Under the pieces are notes generated by a model. That model saw only the letters and a list, made by a program, of their open reading frames with translations. It was not told where the DNA came from and searched no databases. Positions 5,610 to 5,638 of a stretch of 5,638 bases of DNA are shown here, piece after piece (positions within the stretch are counted from its first letter, which is position 1; each line of letters opens with the position of its first letter). The position numbers and the translations under genes are program-made. The DNA is taken from NCBI GenBank assembly GCA_003448685.1, contig DLXW01000056.1:28765-34402 (forward strand). Direction: 5' to 3'. The DNA comes from Cyanothece sp. UBA12306 (lineage in GTDB: Bacteria > Cyanobacteriota > Cyanobacteriia > Cyanobacteriales > Microcystaceae).

Positions 5610-5638
5610 CTTCTTATATCCCACATTCCGCACTTCAA

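Overview
The window looks like a piece of a cyanobacterial chromosome, probably from a unicellular or simple filamentous lineage with moderate to low GC. Three things point there: two HIP1 palindromes (GCGATCGC), the cyanobacterial flavour of the proteins, and short AT-rich heptamer runs in the intergenic DNA. No RNA genes, insertion sequences or CRISPR arrays were seen.

Positions 1-443 hold an inverted repeat, a good sigma-70-type promoter (TTGGCA, 17 nt, TATTAT) and a 45-codon gene with a strong Shine-Dalgarno. That small gene lies 27 nt upstream of aroQ (444-899), which encodes type II 3-dehydroquinate dehydratase of the shikimate pathway. The two are probably co-transcribed.

Positions 900-1152 are non-coding and unusually rich in hairpins. 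They form the probable 5' leader of a plus-strand cluster: mgtE (Mg2+ channel, TTG start), then 4 nt later an LptF/LptG-family permease for LPS export, then 38 nt later a GatD-type stand-alone glutamine amidotransferase. The three genes join Mg2+ supply with outer-membrane and peptidoglycan biogenesis. The leader could carry a regulatory RNA, but it does not match the M-box as I know it.

From about 4564 to the right edge the DNA becomes markedly AT-rich (two sampled 60-nt lines are 27% and 23% GC by hand count, against 52% for one line in mgtE). It holds the apparent wreck of a restriction-modification locus: the N-terminal part of a D12-class DNA adenine methylase that stops before its catalytic DPPY motif, a probable C-terminal tail of the same enzyme in another frame, and a convergent HTH (Xre-type) regulator with an unrecognised cysteine-containing tail. 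The likely history is horizontal acquisition followed by an internal deletion in the methylase.
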